Shown here piece after piece: positions 9,272 to 17,269 of a stretch of DNA of 64,000 nt (position 1 is the stretch's first letter; each line of letters starts with the position of its first letter). The stretch is from NCBI RefSeq assembly GCF_002260525.1, contig NZ_MRYI01000023.1, positions 1 through 64,000 of the forward strand, in the 5' to 3' direction. Source of the stretch: Hahella sp. CCB-MM4 (GTDB lineage: Bacteria; Pseudomonadota; Gammaproteobacteria; Pseudomonadales; Oleiphilaceae). A program made the translations under genes and the position numbers. The notes under the pieces were generated by a model, which searched no databases, was not told where the DNA came from, and saw nothing but the letters and a program-made list of their open reading frames with translations.

Positions 9272-9556
9272 TCATACTACGATGATTCCTGGGAAACAGC
9301 CAACGGCTTCTCCGCTTGGTGTCAGGGATTTGGCTCGACAGTCCGCGCATAACCGGTACAGCGTTAACCGGTCACCTTCTTCCAGGTGCGTTTTTAGATT
9401 CTCATAGAGTTCTGTCAGGGCTTGGCGGTCCGGGACGGCAATTTCATAAACCGAATACTGCACCCGCTCACCATACTCTCGGAGATAACGCCCCACACGA
9501 TCCCGGGAGCGGTCATCGCTGATGTCGAAACAGACGGCATAGACTTCCCAGCGGGG
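9272..9556 (-). pseudogene. cas2: cas2, start codon missing
   Basis: The frame encodes VYAVCFDISDDRSRDRVGRY and then YGERVQYSVYEIAV, the classic Cas2 ferredoxin-fold signature with its first-strand Asp. It ends GCFPGIIVV at 9272, next to the array 1 leader. Reading upstream, the codons are PRWEVYAV and then an in-frame TAA at 9557-9559; there is no ATG, GTG or TTG before the conserved core. A start at the GTG near 9496 would delete the first strand and the catalytic Asp. Cas2 normally forms the Cas1-Cas2 integrase, but no cas1 is present. The break coincides with the left edge of the inserted toxin cassette, so the gene is probably inactive. Confidence 0.8.
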
Positions 9557-9643
9557 TTAGCTCTTCTAGTCTATCTGAACGATTTGTCCGGGCAGCCATC
9601 ATCTGTAAACTTCAGTCAATTTTTGGACGTAGCCAACAGGGAG

Positions 9644-10024
9644 ATGGGCTTAGTGTGCACTGAAAATCTTTATATCGTAAAAGAGGAGTTGTATCGGATG
9701 GGGAATGCGACCTCTCCGCGATTATCAAAAGTACGCTCAAAGGAAATTACGACGATTGAAACGAATGGTATAGAAATAATTGTCGCGAATGGCAATGGCG
9801 TCAGTGTGTTTAATAGAGAGGGTCTGGACCGATGCCCACTCGTTGGCTGGGTATGGGAAATCAGCAAAGGGACACCATTCCCGCCGGGCCTCAAACTTGT
9901 TCAGGATGGGTCTTTTGACCATCACATGATAGTCCCTACACAGAATATGCCACTGAGCAAGTACATTGGGTTGCTTGAGCAAATGGCGATACACTGCAAA
10001 AAAGCATTTAAGAAACTAGCATAG
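9644..10024 (+). CDS. Tse2-like toxin (predicted ADP-ribosyltransferase fold)
   Basis: A protein of about 126 aa. The core reads GIEIIVANGNGVSVFNREG, then PPGLKLVQDG, then HHMIVPTQNMPL. This order (GxSVFxR, PPxLKVxxD, HYTIxPxxxM) matches, from memory, the Pseudomonas Tse2 toxin, whose fold resembles ADP-ribosyltransferases. A paralogue sits at 63163-63585. The start is set by that alignment: ATG 9644 or GTG 9653, both after AGGGAG; the frame upstream is only the antisense of cas2. No type VI secretion gene lies nearby, so it may work as an intracellular toxin-antitoxin pair. It replaces the expected cas1 region. Confidence 0.7.
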   Translation: MGLVCTENLYIVKEELYRMGNATSPRLSKVRSKEITTIETNGIEIIVANGNGVSVFNREGLDRCPLVGWVWEISKGTPFPPGLKLVQDGSFDHHMIVPTQNMPLSKYIGLLEQMAIHCKKAFKKLA

Positions 10025-10032
10025 GTTGGCAC

Positions 10033-10269
10033 ATGAGAGAATTAGAACTGAAGGTAAGTCGATCAGCCTTCAATATGTTGTGGTGTTCTCTGCACGACAG
10101 GGAAGCAGCATTGCTACGAGTAGTGGAAAAGTACGGAATTGACTCTGATGAGGGTGCTGATGCATTGAATGATGTGACGGCCTTAAGATGCTACATGGCG
10201 GAACTCAAGGATCAAGCAGAGAAGGTTTTTGACGCCAACGCCTTTATAATCGAGGATGAATATCTCTGA
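10033..10269 (+). CDS. Tsi2-like small immunity/antitoxin protein
   Basis: A 78-aa acidic, all-helical protein encoded 8 bases after the toxin gene. Its size, helical content and acidic tail (FIIEDEYL) resemble Tsi2, the 77-aa inhibitor of Tse2. The paralogous cassette at the right end of the window has a 70-aa partner in the same position. The last 26 bases overlap the cas6 frame on the other strand, placing the right junction of the inserted cassette at about 10268-10275. The pairing is supported by synteny; direct sequence similarity to Tsi2 is weak. Confidence 0.6.
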   Translation: MRELELKVSRSAFNMLWCSLHDREAALLRVVEKYGIDSDEGADALNDVTALRCYMAELKDQAEKVFDANAFIIEDEYL

Positions 10270-11278
10270 AGATAGAGTGGCCCATTCGGGCAGCAATCAC
10301 AGGGTATCCTGACAGGCTGGCCGGAGGCAGGTTGCGCTCCAGCAATGGCGTGGCCGCCTGCACTACCGGTAACGCCGAAACCCCTTCACTGTCGAACAGT
10401 TGATAGCGGCCCAATCCGAAGGCCCGGCGTTGCCCGATGCCGGTATATTGCCCCAGAACAAACAGCGAATACGTGGTATGGCTGAGCCGGTCGGTGGCAA
10501 GCTGGATTTCGCCGCATAAGCCGCCGACAGGCTTGGACTGTCCGCTGTCGTTTCGATAGGATGCATCTACCCAGAACAATTGGGTGGCTTCGGGGATCAT
10601 ATCCAACACTTCACCGCCGCTTCTGGCAGGTGTCGGCACCCCACGACGTCTGATCAAATCTGCGAGGGCATCATAAGTCCGGTCAGCTAACAATGAGGAC
10701 GTCAGATCTTCCCGGCAGCGGCAGTAACGCTGCTCTCCCTTTAAACCCTCACGCCTGGCCTTGTCCCGTAGAAGCCGGACTGGGCTGAGCCAGCGCAAGG
10801 TCAAGTGGCTGCCCCGTAGCATACCGGTGTCGTCCGCTAAATGCTGTGCCGAATATTGAAAAAGGTCCTTCACCCTGGTGACGGTGGCACCTGTCCACAA
10901 GTCTTCCAGGCGGACGCACATCAGGTTGTCCCGTAACGGCATACGATCATCCAGCCCCGTCAGGCCTTCCGGTAATGCGTGTAATCGAGCCATGATTTTT
11001 GCAAGTAATAGCTCCGCGCCGGCAAAGGCATACACCACAAAGCGATAGCAGTCTCCGGGAACATACGTGCCCCGTCCTGATTCTGGCGCATCCAGGGTGA
11101 ACAGCGTATCCAGATGATCTCGGGTATCGGTGAGTCGACACAGAAAAGCGTACAACGCGGGCTGGTGGAAAAAAGAGAAATGGGCCTCGGTGGTAAACCT
11201 GAGGGTGACCGTCATGGCCCGCAGAGGGAGCAGTGTTTCCAATGGCAGCAGACTTTCTTCGGTTTGGGGCTTCTCCAT
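10244..11278 (-). CDS. cas6: Cas6 pre-crRNA endoribonuclease, likely remnant of a Cas6-RT-Cas1 fusion
   Basis: A 344-aa RAMP protein with the C-terminal glycine-rich loop GIGQRRAFGLGRYQL (about residues 294-308) diagnostic of Cas6. Two ferredoxin-like domains fill the chain. GGAAGGA lies 6 bases before ATG 11278. After the glycine loop about 36 residues remain (SALPVVQAATPLLERNLPP and onward) before the frame runs into the inserted toxin cassette and stops at 10244. In type III-B systems such as that of Marinomonas mediterranea this domain is the N-terminal part of a Cas6-RT-Cas1 fusion followed by cas2. Here RT and Cas1 are absent and cas2 is broken. Cas6 itself looks intact and should still process pre-crRNA. 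A native stand-alone Cas6 is possible. Confidence 0.8.
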   Translation of the reverse strand: MEKPQTEESLLPLETLLPLRAMTVTLRFTTEAHFSFFHQPALYAFLCRLTDTRDHLDTLFTLDAPESGRGTYVPGDCYRFVVYAFAGAELLLAKIMARLHALPEGLTGLDDRMPLRDNLMCVRLEDLWTGATVTRVKDLFQYSAQHLADDTGMLRGSHLTLRWLSPVRLLRDKARREGLKGEQRYCRCREDLTSSLLADRTYDALADLIRRRGVPTPARSGGEVLDMIPEATQLFWVDASYRNDSGQSKPVGGLCGEIQLATDRLSHTTYSLFVLGQYTGIGQRRAFGLGRYQLFDSEGVSALPVVQAATPLLERNLPPASLSGYPVIAARMGHSIFRDIHPRL

Positions 11279-11430
11279 GGTCGTCCTTCCACGTTAGATA
11301 CAACACCCGAAACAGGCTCGGACTGCCGCAGAGGACACGGCGCCAGAACCTGAAGAAGATATTAGACCATGTCGAGGGAAACGCAATTTTGGGTGAAGGA
11401 ATAGGATAAAGGCGACCCGCAGGAGGACAT

Positions 11431-12308
11431 TGCCGACCACGTTTAACGGCTAAGCCTGCTGCAACCTCTAGAAGCTCTTGGTATTAACGTAGAAACACAA
11501 CGTCTCATTAGTCTAAGCGGCTATACCTGCTGCAACCTACGCTGACCGGTGGGAACTGGGCTACGCTGACGTCTCAATAGCCTAAACGGCTAAGCCTGCT
11601 GCAACTGTGTGATGTAGGCACCTAGTACGCCAACGAATGTAAGTCTCAATAGCCTATACGGCTACGCCCGCTGCAACATCGCCGGTGGCAAACGATACGT
11701 AGGTAGCCTTGCTGTGTCTCAATAGCCTAAACGGCTACACCTGTTGCAACCTCCAACAGAGAAAAACGAGATCATTTGGACAGAGTCTCAATAGCCTAAA
11801 CGGCTACACCTGTTGCAACCTCCAACAGAGAAAAACGAGATCATTTGGACAGAGTCTCAATAGCCTAAACGGCTACACCTGTTGCAACCATCCTCACCCT
11901 CTCTGGCTGCAAAAGCGGAGGCGGTCTCAATAGCCTAAACGGCTACACCTGTTGCAACACGTAAACAGGAACGTGAACGTTGTATGGCGGTCCTCAATAG
12001 CCTAAACGGCTACACCTGTTGCAACGGATATAAAGGATCTAACCTGAAAATCACTATTACAGTGTCTCAATAGCCTAAACGGCTACACCTGTTGCAACCA
12101 TGGATTGGCGGGAACTCGTTTCCTGGTATCTGTCTCAATAGCCTAAACGGCTACACCTGTTGCAACCTGAAACAGTGATTAAGATCTTCAACCAAGAAAT
12201 TGGTCTCAATAGCCTAAACGGCTACACCTGTTGCAACCTTCTAACTGGATTTTCCATTAAATGGATTGAGTTCGTCTCAATAGCCTAAACGGCTACACCT
12301 GTTGCAAC
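11431..12308 (-). CRISPR. CRISPR array 2 (type III-B associated), 13 repeats
   Basis: Thirteen 35-bp repeats lie at 11431, 11502, 11571, 11643, 11716, 11785, 11854, 11924, 11991, 12064, 12132, 12203 and 12274. Twelve spacers of 32-38 bp separate them. The first four repeats carry mutations (the first is half lost), marking the old trailer end; the leader is at the high-coordinate end, so the array is transcribed on the minus strand towards cas6. The repeat at 11991 has a changed first dinucleotide. Spacers 11751-11784 and 11820-11853 are identical, so one spacer-repeat unit was duplicated in tandem. The repeat has a dyad core, AGCCTAAACGGCT. Confidence 0.98.
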
Positions 12309-12590
12309 AGCACCCCTTTTTTTCCTTTGGGATACAAGAGATTATAGCCCCAATTCGGCGAGTCAATAATTTTCGGCTGAAATCCCTGCCGTTTTTTGCC
12401 TATTTTGTACTTCAATCTCATCTAACCTGTTGATTTGGTTGAACTGGCGAGACAAACCTCATGTCATTTCTGAAAAAGAATGTTGTCCTCTTTGATTCAT
12501 CACCCCTTTTTCGGCTGAAGGCCAAACAAGGCCTGGTTTGGCGCTTTATATCGCCAGTTTTAGTGGGGACCAGAGCATATAAACCAGGCT
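12309..12590 (-). promoter_or_regulatory. CRISPR leader of array 2
   Basis: Begins with the same AGCACCCCTTTTTTTCCTTT block as the array 1 leader and follows it through GATACAAGAG and CAATTCGGCGAGTC, then more loosely through TTTATATCGCCA. It should contain the pre-crRNA promoter firing to the left. It also separates the array from the divergent cmr operon. Confidence 0.85.
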
Positions 12591-12769
12591 TCTAAATAGC
12601 AGGGAAATTATGGTTCAAGAGCGTCATTTCTCTTATGCTCAATCAGTATATATTTTGATCAGAAAATTATAACACTTTGCCTGCATCCTGGAATTCCTTT
12701 GCTACACTTTTTCTCGATAGCGGCCTGGAAATGATCGCCGGGCGTTGTAGCTAACGTGGAAGGATGACT

Positions 12770-12895
12770 ATGGATAAGCTCGAAACCGAGGAAAACAGGT
12801 TGCCCCAAGGGGAACTCCCCCTTGATCCAACAATCGTCACTGTCTTGAAGTTAAACCCCTGTCTATCGCCTCCCTCTTTTTGTTTTCCCCCATGA
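12770..12895 (+). CDS. Possible small leader ORF of the cmr operon (41 aa)
   Basis: An ATG at 12770 has GGAAGG 6 bases upstream and opens a frame that starts MDKLETEENRLPQGELPLDP and ends at TGA 12893-12895. It lies between the array 2 leader and cmr1, on the coding strand of the cmr operon. The N-terminal half looks protein-like and acidic; the end is Pro/Cys rich and less convincing. No family was recognised. Confidence 0.3.
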   Translation: MDKLETEENRLPQGELPLDPTIVTVLKLNPCLSPPSFCFPP

Positions 12896-12988
12896 CTATT
12901 TCCTATTTCAGCCAACGGATATCTGTTGATCAAGCCGCGTTCTTTAGACAGAGAGTCGGCACCTGTAACGGAATGAGGGAGAATCGTT

Positions 12989-14320
12989 GTGTCCAGAGTC
13001 AGAAAAAGCCTCTCGAAGGAGGATCTCGCGTCACTACTTATTGACGACGATCCCTCCGGTCAAAAGCAACCACCAAGCTGGGAAACCTATCATTGCGAGC
13101 TGAAGACTCCCCTGTATGGCGGTGGTGTTGAGGCCGGCGTTGTCGATGAGGAGATGCCGGTACGGGCAACGGAAATCCGGGGCCAGCTTCGCTTTTGGTG
13201 GAGGATTGCCTGTGGGCCTGACTCCCCGGAAGACATGTTCCAACAGGAAACGGCTATCTGGGGAGGTATCAGCAAAAAAGGCGCGACGGCCAGCCGGGTG
13301 GAGATCAGGGTCACGGATTATCTGCAAGTAACCACGGAACCAGCATTTAAGTGCAATAAAGGCAACGGTGGAGCTAAGATGAAGGCCCACTCGAAATATG
13401 GCGAAGGCTACGCCCTGTTTCCCGCTCAGGGTAAATTAACGCCCGACAAAACCGCTGTGGAAAAGGCACCAGACAAATTCGCCATTCCCGGACTCACGTT
13501 CAAGCTGCATATTCGTTTCCATGATAAGCTCAAACCGTCTTTAACTGAGCAACAGAAAGGCCAGGTAAAGACCGCATTGCGCTGGTGGGTATCCTTTGGC
13601 GGCGTGGGTGCCAGAACCCGAAGAGGCCTCGGAGCGCTCAAAGTTGAAGGTCTTCAGCCTGTCACTGTAGCCGAGGTTAAAAGTCGCAACGGCGATATTC
13701 GATTTTATCGCTCCGATAACCCCGTACAGTATCAAGTTGCGGTGCAAGCCTGGAAGAAGGCCATCCGTCAATTGAAAGGTTTTCGTCAGTACGTTAGCAA
13801 AGATGAAAACTCTTGTTCGTCAGCTTGGCCAGAAGCGGATTGGATACGAAATGTCAGTGGATGCAGCCTGCCAAGGCATCGACCAAATAACGCCTACAAT
13901 CTTTTTCCCAGGGCGGTATTCGGGCTCCCCATCGTATTTCACTTTAAAGATGGGCCAGATCCAGACAGTAATAACAATCCTAAGCGAAAGGACCCTATCG
14001 ACCATACTCTTGAACCCGCTGACGTATACGACGCAAGCGGCCTGAAACAGAAATACGAACGAATGGCAAGCCCACTGATTCTGCGCCCCTACTGGAACGG
14101 CGAAACCTGGCAAGCCATGGCGCTACTACTTCCCGGCTGGCAGAAAGCCCTTAATCAGCCGTTGAAATTTCGCAATCAGGAATACCCTGAATCTCCACAG
14201 CACTGGCCGGAGGATTCAGCGGCGCAGAGAGATTGGGCAGCCACTATCGCCCCGATGAAAATGAGCTCTGCGACAGACCCTCTGAGCGCGTTTATGGACT
14301 ATTTCGGCGGGGTGAAGTGA
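12989..14320 (+). CDS. cmr1: Cmr1, type III-B RAMP subunit
   Basis: A 443-aa RAMP protein. It opens with the Cmr1 signature: LKTPLYGGGVEAG followed by RATEIRGQLRFWWR (about residues 60-75). A second RAMP domain carries RWWVSFGGVGARTRRGLGAL (about 196-215), a typical glycine-rich loop. Cmr1 caps the 3' (crRNA-distal) end of the Cmr complex and helps bind target RNA. The GTG start at 12989 has GAGGGAG 8 bases upstream. It is the first large gene of a seven-gene plus-strand operon whose ORFs overlap or abut; its stop overlaps cas10 (TGATG). Confidence 0.92.
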   Translation: MSRVRKSLSKEDLASLLIDDDPSGQKQPPSWETYHCELKTPLYGGGVEAGVVDEEMPVRATEIRGQLRFWWRIACGPDSPEDMFQQETAIWGGISKKGATASRVEIRVTDYLQVTTEPAFKCNKGNGGAKMKAHSKYGEGYALFPAQGKLTPDKTAVEKAPDKFAIPGLTFKLHIRFHDKLKPSLTEQQKGQVKTALRWWVSFGGVGARTRRGLGALKVEGLQPVTVAEVKSRNGDIRFYRSDNPVQYQVAVQAWKKAIRQLKGFRQYVSKDENSCSSAWPEADWIRNVSGCSLPRHRPNNAYNLFPRAVFGLPIVFHFKDGPDPDSNNNPKRKDPIDHTLEPADVYDASGLKQKYERMASPLILRPYWNGETWQAMALLLPGWQKALNQPLKFRNQEYPESPQHWPEDSAAQRDWAATIAPMKMSSATDPLSAFMDYFGGVK

Positions 14321-16107
14321 TGGCGGATTATCTGCTTAGCATCAGTATTGGCCCCGTACAAAGCCTGATTGACGCCGGCCGGCGAACCCGTGACCTGTGG
14401 TGTGGTTCCTGGCTATTGTCGGAATCGGCCAAGGCCGTAGCGTTAGCCTTACACCAATATCAATCCGGTTGCCTGATTTTTCCTTGTCCCGATAACCCGG
14501 ATCAGGAGCTGCTACCGCAAGTCCAGTTTCAGGAAGAGGCCAATATTGCCAATGTGATCCGGGCGTTAGTCACCGCCAATAGCGAAACAGACATTCAGAC
14601 ACTGGCCGAAGATGCCAGCGAGGCGGCAACGGAACGTTTAAGCGCCCTGTGCGAAAACGCCAGAAAAGCGCTTGGCATCCTGCCCATTCACGAAGAAATC
14701 TGGAAGAACCAGCAACAGGACATTCTGGAATGCTTCGCCGCCTGGGTGGAGTGCCGGGAGGACTATTCTGCCGCGTCCCAAAAACTGAGAACCTTGTTGA
14801 TTGCCCGTAAAAACAGTCGGAATTTTTTACCGATGGGCAATACCCTCCCCGGCATTCCAAAGTCTTCCCTGGATGGTGCCAATGAGTCCGTGATCAATGT
14901 GCCTCGGAGGGAACGAAACAAAGCGCGGTACCTGACAGCTCTGCGAAGGCTGGGGGGACTTGATGGCGAAGAGCTGGACGTTCTCGGTGTTACCAAACGC
15001 CTTGCCGGAACAGCGGAGCAGTTTACCGCATTTAGCCGGATTGCTGCGGATAGCTGGCTCAATACTCTGGAAGACGAATGTCGGGAACAACTCCGCAAGC
15101 AATACAAGCCACTGGTTGATTGCAAGCTGGCAACTGAGGTCAAAGGCAATGGTGGAATCTATCAAGCCTTTCCCTATGATGCCCAATTACTGTTTCGATG
15201 CCGGCTCGAAAACGCCCTGGGAAGTGCCAGTACCAAAGATATTCTGCCCTTACTGCATCATCTGCAAAGTGCCCTGGACACTTTAGAAAGTCAGCCGGTC
15301 CCCTATGGGGTACTGCTTAAGGCCGACGGCGATCATATGGCAGCGCTGTTGAACAAAGCGGAAACGGCGACGCAGTCACAAGAAATTTCCAAAGTGTTGC
15401 ACGGTTTTGCTAGTGAAGTTCGGCAGGTGGTTCAACGTCATCGTGGCCATGCGATCTATGCCGGTGGCGACGACGTGCTGGCGTTTTTGCCTTTGCAACA
15501 AGCCCTTGGTTGCGCAGAAGAACTGGCCAGCAAATTCAGTGACACCATGAGGCCCGTTGCCAGAGATCTAGGCCTGACCCTGGAGCAGTTTCCCACACTC
15601 TCGGTCGGGCTTGCCATCGGACACATTATTCAGCCGATGCGTCGATTACGAAACCGTGCCATTGAGGCTGAGAAAGATGCCAAGGGAAATGACCGCCCGC
15701 AGCCCCGCAATGCTCTGGCGATTCACCTGGGCATACGATCCGGGCACGAGTTGAGCTGGCGTTGCCGTTGGGACGATGAGGCATCCCTTAGCGCCATGGA
15801 GCAATTTATACAGGCATACCGTCATGAACAGTGTCCTTCCCGTATCGGCTACGATCTGCGAGCTGTTGCTGACCGTTTGCAGTGGGTTAGTGGCGAAACT
15901 TTGCCCGGTATTCATCAAGCGGAACTGGAGCGCATGCTGGACCGAGCCAACCTGCCCGGAGGCGATGGTCTAAAACTGGCTCAGGCACTGAAGGAGACGC
16001 TGCTTGCGCAGGCCCAAAGCACAGGCATTTCCGCACTCTCGGACCAACTGATCATTGCCCGGTGGCTGTCCTCAAGAACCAGTGCCGATATAGGAGTGAA
16101 GGAATGA
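14320..16107 (+). CDS. cas10: Cas10/Cmr2, cyclic oligoadenylate synthase subunit
   Basis: A 595-aa Cas10 of the Cmr2 type. The N-terminus has the hallmark ISIGPVQSLIDAGRRTRDLW (residues 8-27). The first palm domain carries KADGDHMAALL and the second carries GGDD at residues 382-385, the active site that makes cyclic oligoadenylates from ATP when target RNA is bound. The protein is short for Cmr2 (often 800 aa or more) and I see no HD nuclease motif, so DNA cleavage is unlikely. Signalling is then the main output, which suits the TIR-SAVED gene at the operon end. ATG 14320 overlaps the cmr1 stop; an upstream in-frame extension is only out-of-frame cmr1 sequence. Confidence 0.93.
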   Translation: MADYLLSISIGPVQSLIDAGRRTRDLWCGSWLLSESAKAVALALHQYQSGCLIFPCPDNPDQELLPQVQFQEEANIANVIRALVTANSETDIQTLAEDASEAATERLSALCENARKALGILPIHEEIWKNQQQDILECFAAWVECREDYSAASQKLRTLLIARKNSRNFLPMGNTLPGIPKSSLDGANESVINVPRRERNKARYLTALRRLGGLDGEELDVLGVTKRLAGTAEQFTAFSRIAADSWLNTLEDECREQLRKQYKPLVDCKLATEVKGNGGIYQAFPYDAQLLFRCRLENALGSASTKDILPLLHHLQSALDTLESQPVPYGVLLKADGDHMAALLNKAETATQSQEISKVLHGFASEVRQVVQRHRGHAIYAGGDDVLAFLPLQQALGCAEELASKFSDTMRPVARDLGLTLEQFPTLSVGLAIGHIIQPMRRLRNRAIEAEKDAKGNDRPQPRNALAIHLGIRSGHELSWRCRWDDEASLSAMEQFIQAYRHEQCPSRIGYDLRAVADRLQWVSGETLPGIHQAELERMLDRANLPGGDGLKLAQALKETLLAQAQSTGISALSDQLIIARWLSSRTSADIGVKE

Positions 16108-17252
16108 ACCGGGATACCCAGCAGACTTACCTGATAGAGCCCACCGCACCGTTGATTATCCGTACCGGACGGCCGTTCGATGAACTATCCGGAACCGATC
16201 CGGCCCGCTTCCCGCCACCTTCCACGCTCGCGGGGGCGTTACGCACGGCCCATGCCCGCTGCATGGGAAAAGCTCTGAACCCGGAACTGGCAAAACTGGC
16301 CGTTGCCGGCCCATTAGCGGTGATGACGGACCTGGATGGCAACCCTCACCGGGTGTTAGTGCCACAGCCGTCAGATGCTCACTACTATCATGACGGCCAT
16401 CAACGGCAACTGGTGAGAGCCGCCCCCAGAGCGCTGGCCAGTGGAGAGGGTTGCGACCTCCCCGAGGGGTTATGGCCACTGCAATTGGAACAGCAGTTCC
16501 CGGGTAAAGTTTCCCCAGGGCCGGATTGGTGGGCGATAGAGGACTTGCTGGCGTGGCGGCGAAACGACAGGTCATTGTCGTTTGGTCAGGTTGAACAGAA
16601 TGGCTGGATGCCGCCGCCTGATGATATTCGCACTCATGTTGCCATCAATCGACAAACTCAGGCATCGGAAGCCGGCAAGATTTTTCAGACGGCCGGACTC
16701 AGCATGTGGCAGTCCCCCCATTCACCACAATGCTTGCCACAGTTTGCGGTTGGTTTACTGGGGCGCATCGAAGGCAACATTGAGCCTGGCGTACTCAACC
16801 TGGGAGGCGAACGACGCCTGGCCAAGGTAAAGCCTTGGCAGAATATCTGGCCCGGGATACCCAGTGCCTTGGTATCTGATATTCAACAAGCCGGCGCCCT
16901 CACATTGACCCTGTTGACTCCCGCCCTGTTCAGCGCCGGATGGATTCCCGGCTGGCTCGACCGCGACTCTTTGCAGGGCATCCCCCCTGGATGTTCCCGT
17001 TTGCGCCTCAAATTACGGGCAGCGGCAGTCAAACGCTGGCATCCCCATTCAGGCTGGGACCTGGCGGCCAACAGACCTCGAGCCAGTCGCAAAATGGTGC
17101 CTGCCGGTGCCACCTATTGGTTCGACATACAAGATGATCACGCCGACGACATCGAACGGCTCTGGCTGAATCATCTCAGTGATGAGAATCAGGATCGCCT
17201 GGATGGTTTTGGTCTGGCCCTGCCATTTCCGTATGTCAGAGCAATGTCTTAA
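16104..17252 (+). CDS. cmr3: Cmr3, type III-B RAMP subunit (Cas5-like)
   Basis: A 382-aa RAMP protein. The N-terminus TYLIEPTAPLIIRTGRPFDE, with FPPPSTLAGALRTAH just after, is typical of Cmr3. This Cas5-like subunit holds the 5' handle of the crRNA next to Cas10. A C-terminal glycine-containing segment (about LDGFGLALPFPYVR) closes the RAMP fold. ATG 16104 overlaps the cas10 stop by 4 bases. cmr4 begins 17 bases downstream. Confidence 0.9.
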   Translation: MNRDTQQTYLIEPTAPLIIRTGRPFDELSGTDPARFPPPSTLAGALRTAHARCMGKALNPELAKLAVAGPLAVMTDLDGNPHRVLVPQPSDAHYYHDGHQRQLVRAAPRALASGEGCDLPEGLWPLQLEQQFPGKVSPGPDWWAIEDLLAWRRNDRSLSFGQVEQNGWMPPPDDIRTHVAINRQTQASEAGKIFQTAGLSMWQSPHSPQCLPQFAVGLLGRIEGNIEPGVLNLGGERRLAKVKPWQNIWPGIPSALVSDIQQAGALTLTLLTPALFSAGWIPGWLDRDSLQGIPPGCSRLRLKLRAAAVKRWHPHSGWDLAANRPRASRKMVPAGATYWFDIQDDHADDIERLWLNHLSDENQDRLDGFGLALPFPYVRAMS

Positions 17253-17269
17253 GTCTTCGGAGTATTGAC

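Noticed and set aside
9422-9643. N-terminal extension of the Tse2-like gene
   Set aside because: These codons are the antisense of cas2, and the paralogue at 63163 starts at the equivalent of 9644-9653.
11709-11933. Plus-strand open frame with repeating LNSLNGYTCCN peptide
   Set aside because: It is a translation of CRISPR repeats and spacers. The same peptide appears at 8568-8864 in array 1.
14233-14319. 29-residue N-terminal extension of Cas10
   Set aside because: It is out-of-frame cmr1 sequence; the family N-terminus begins just after ATG 14320.
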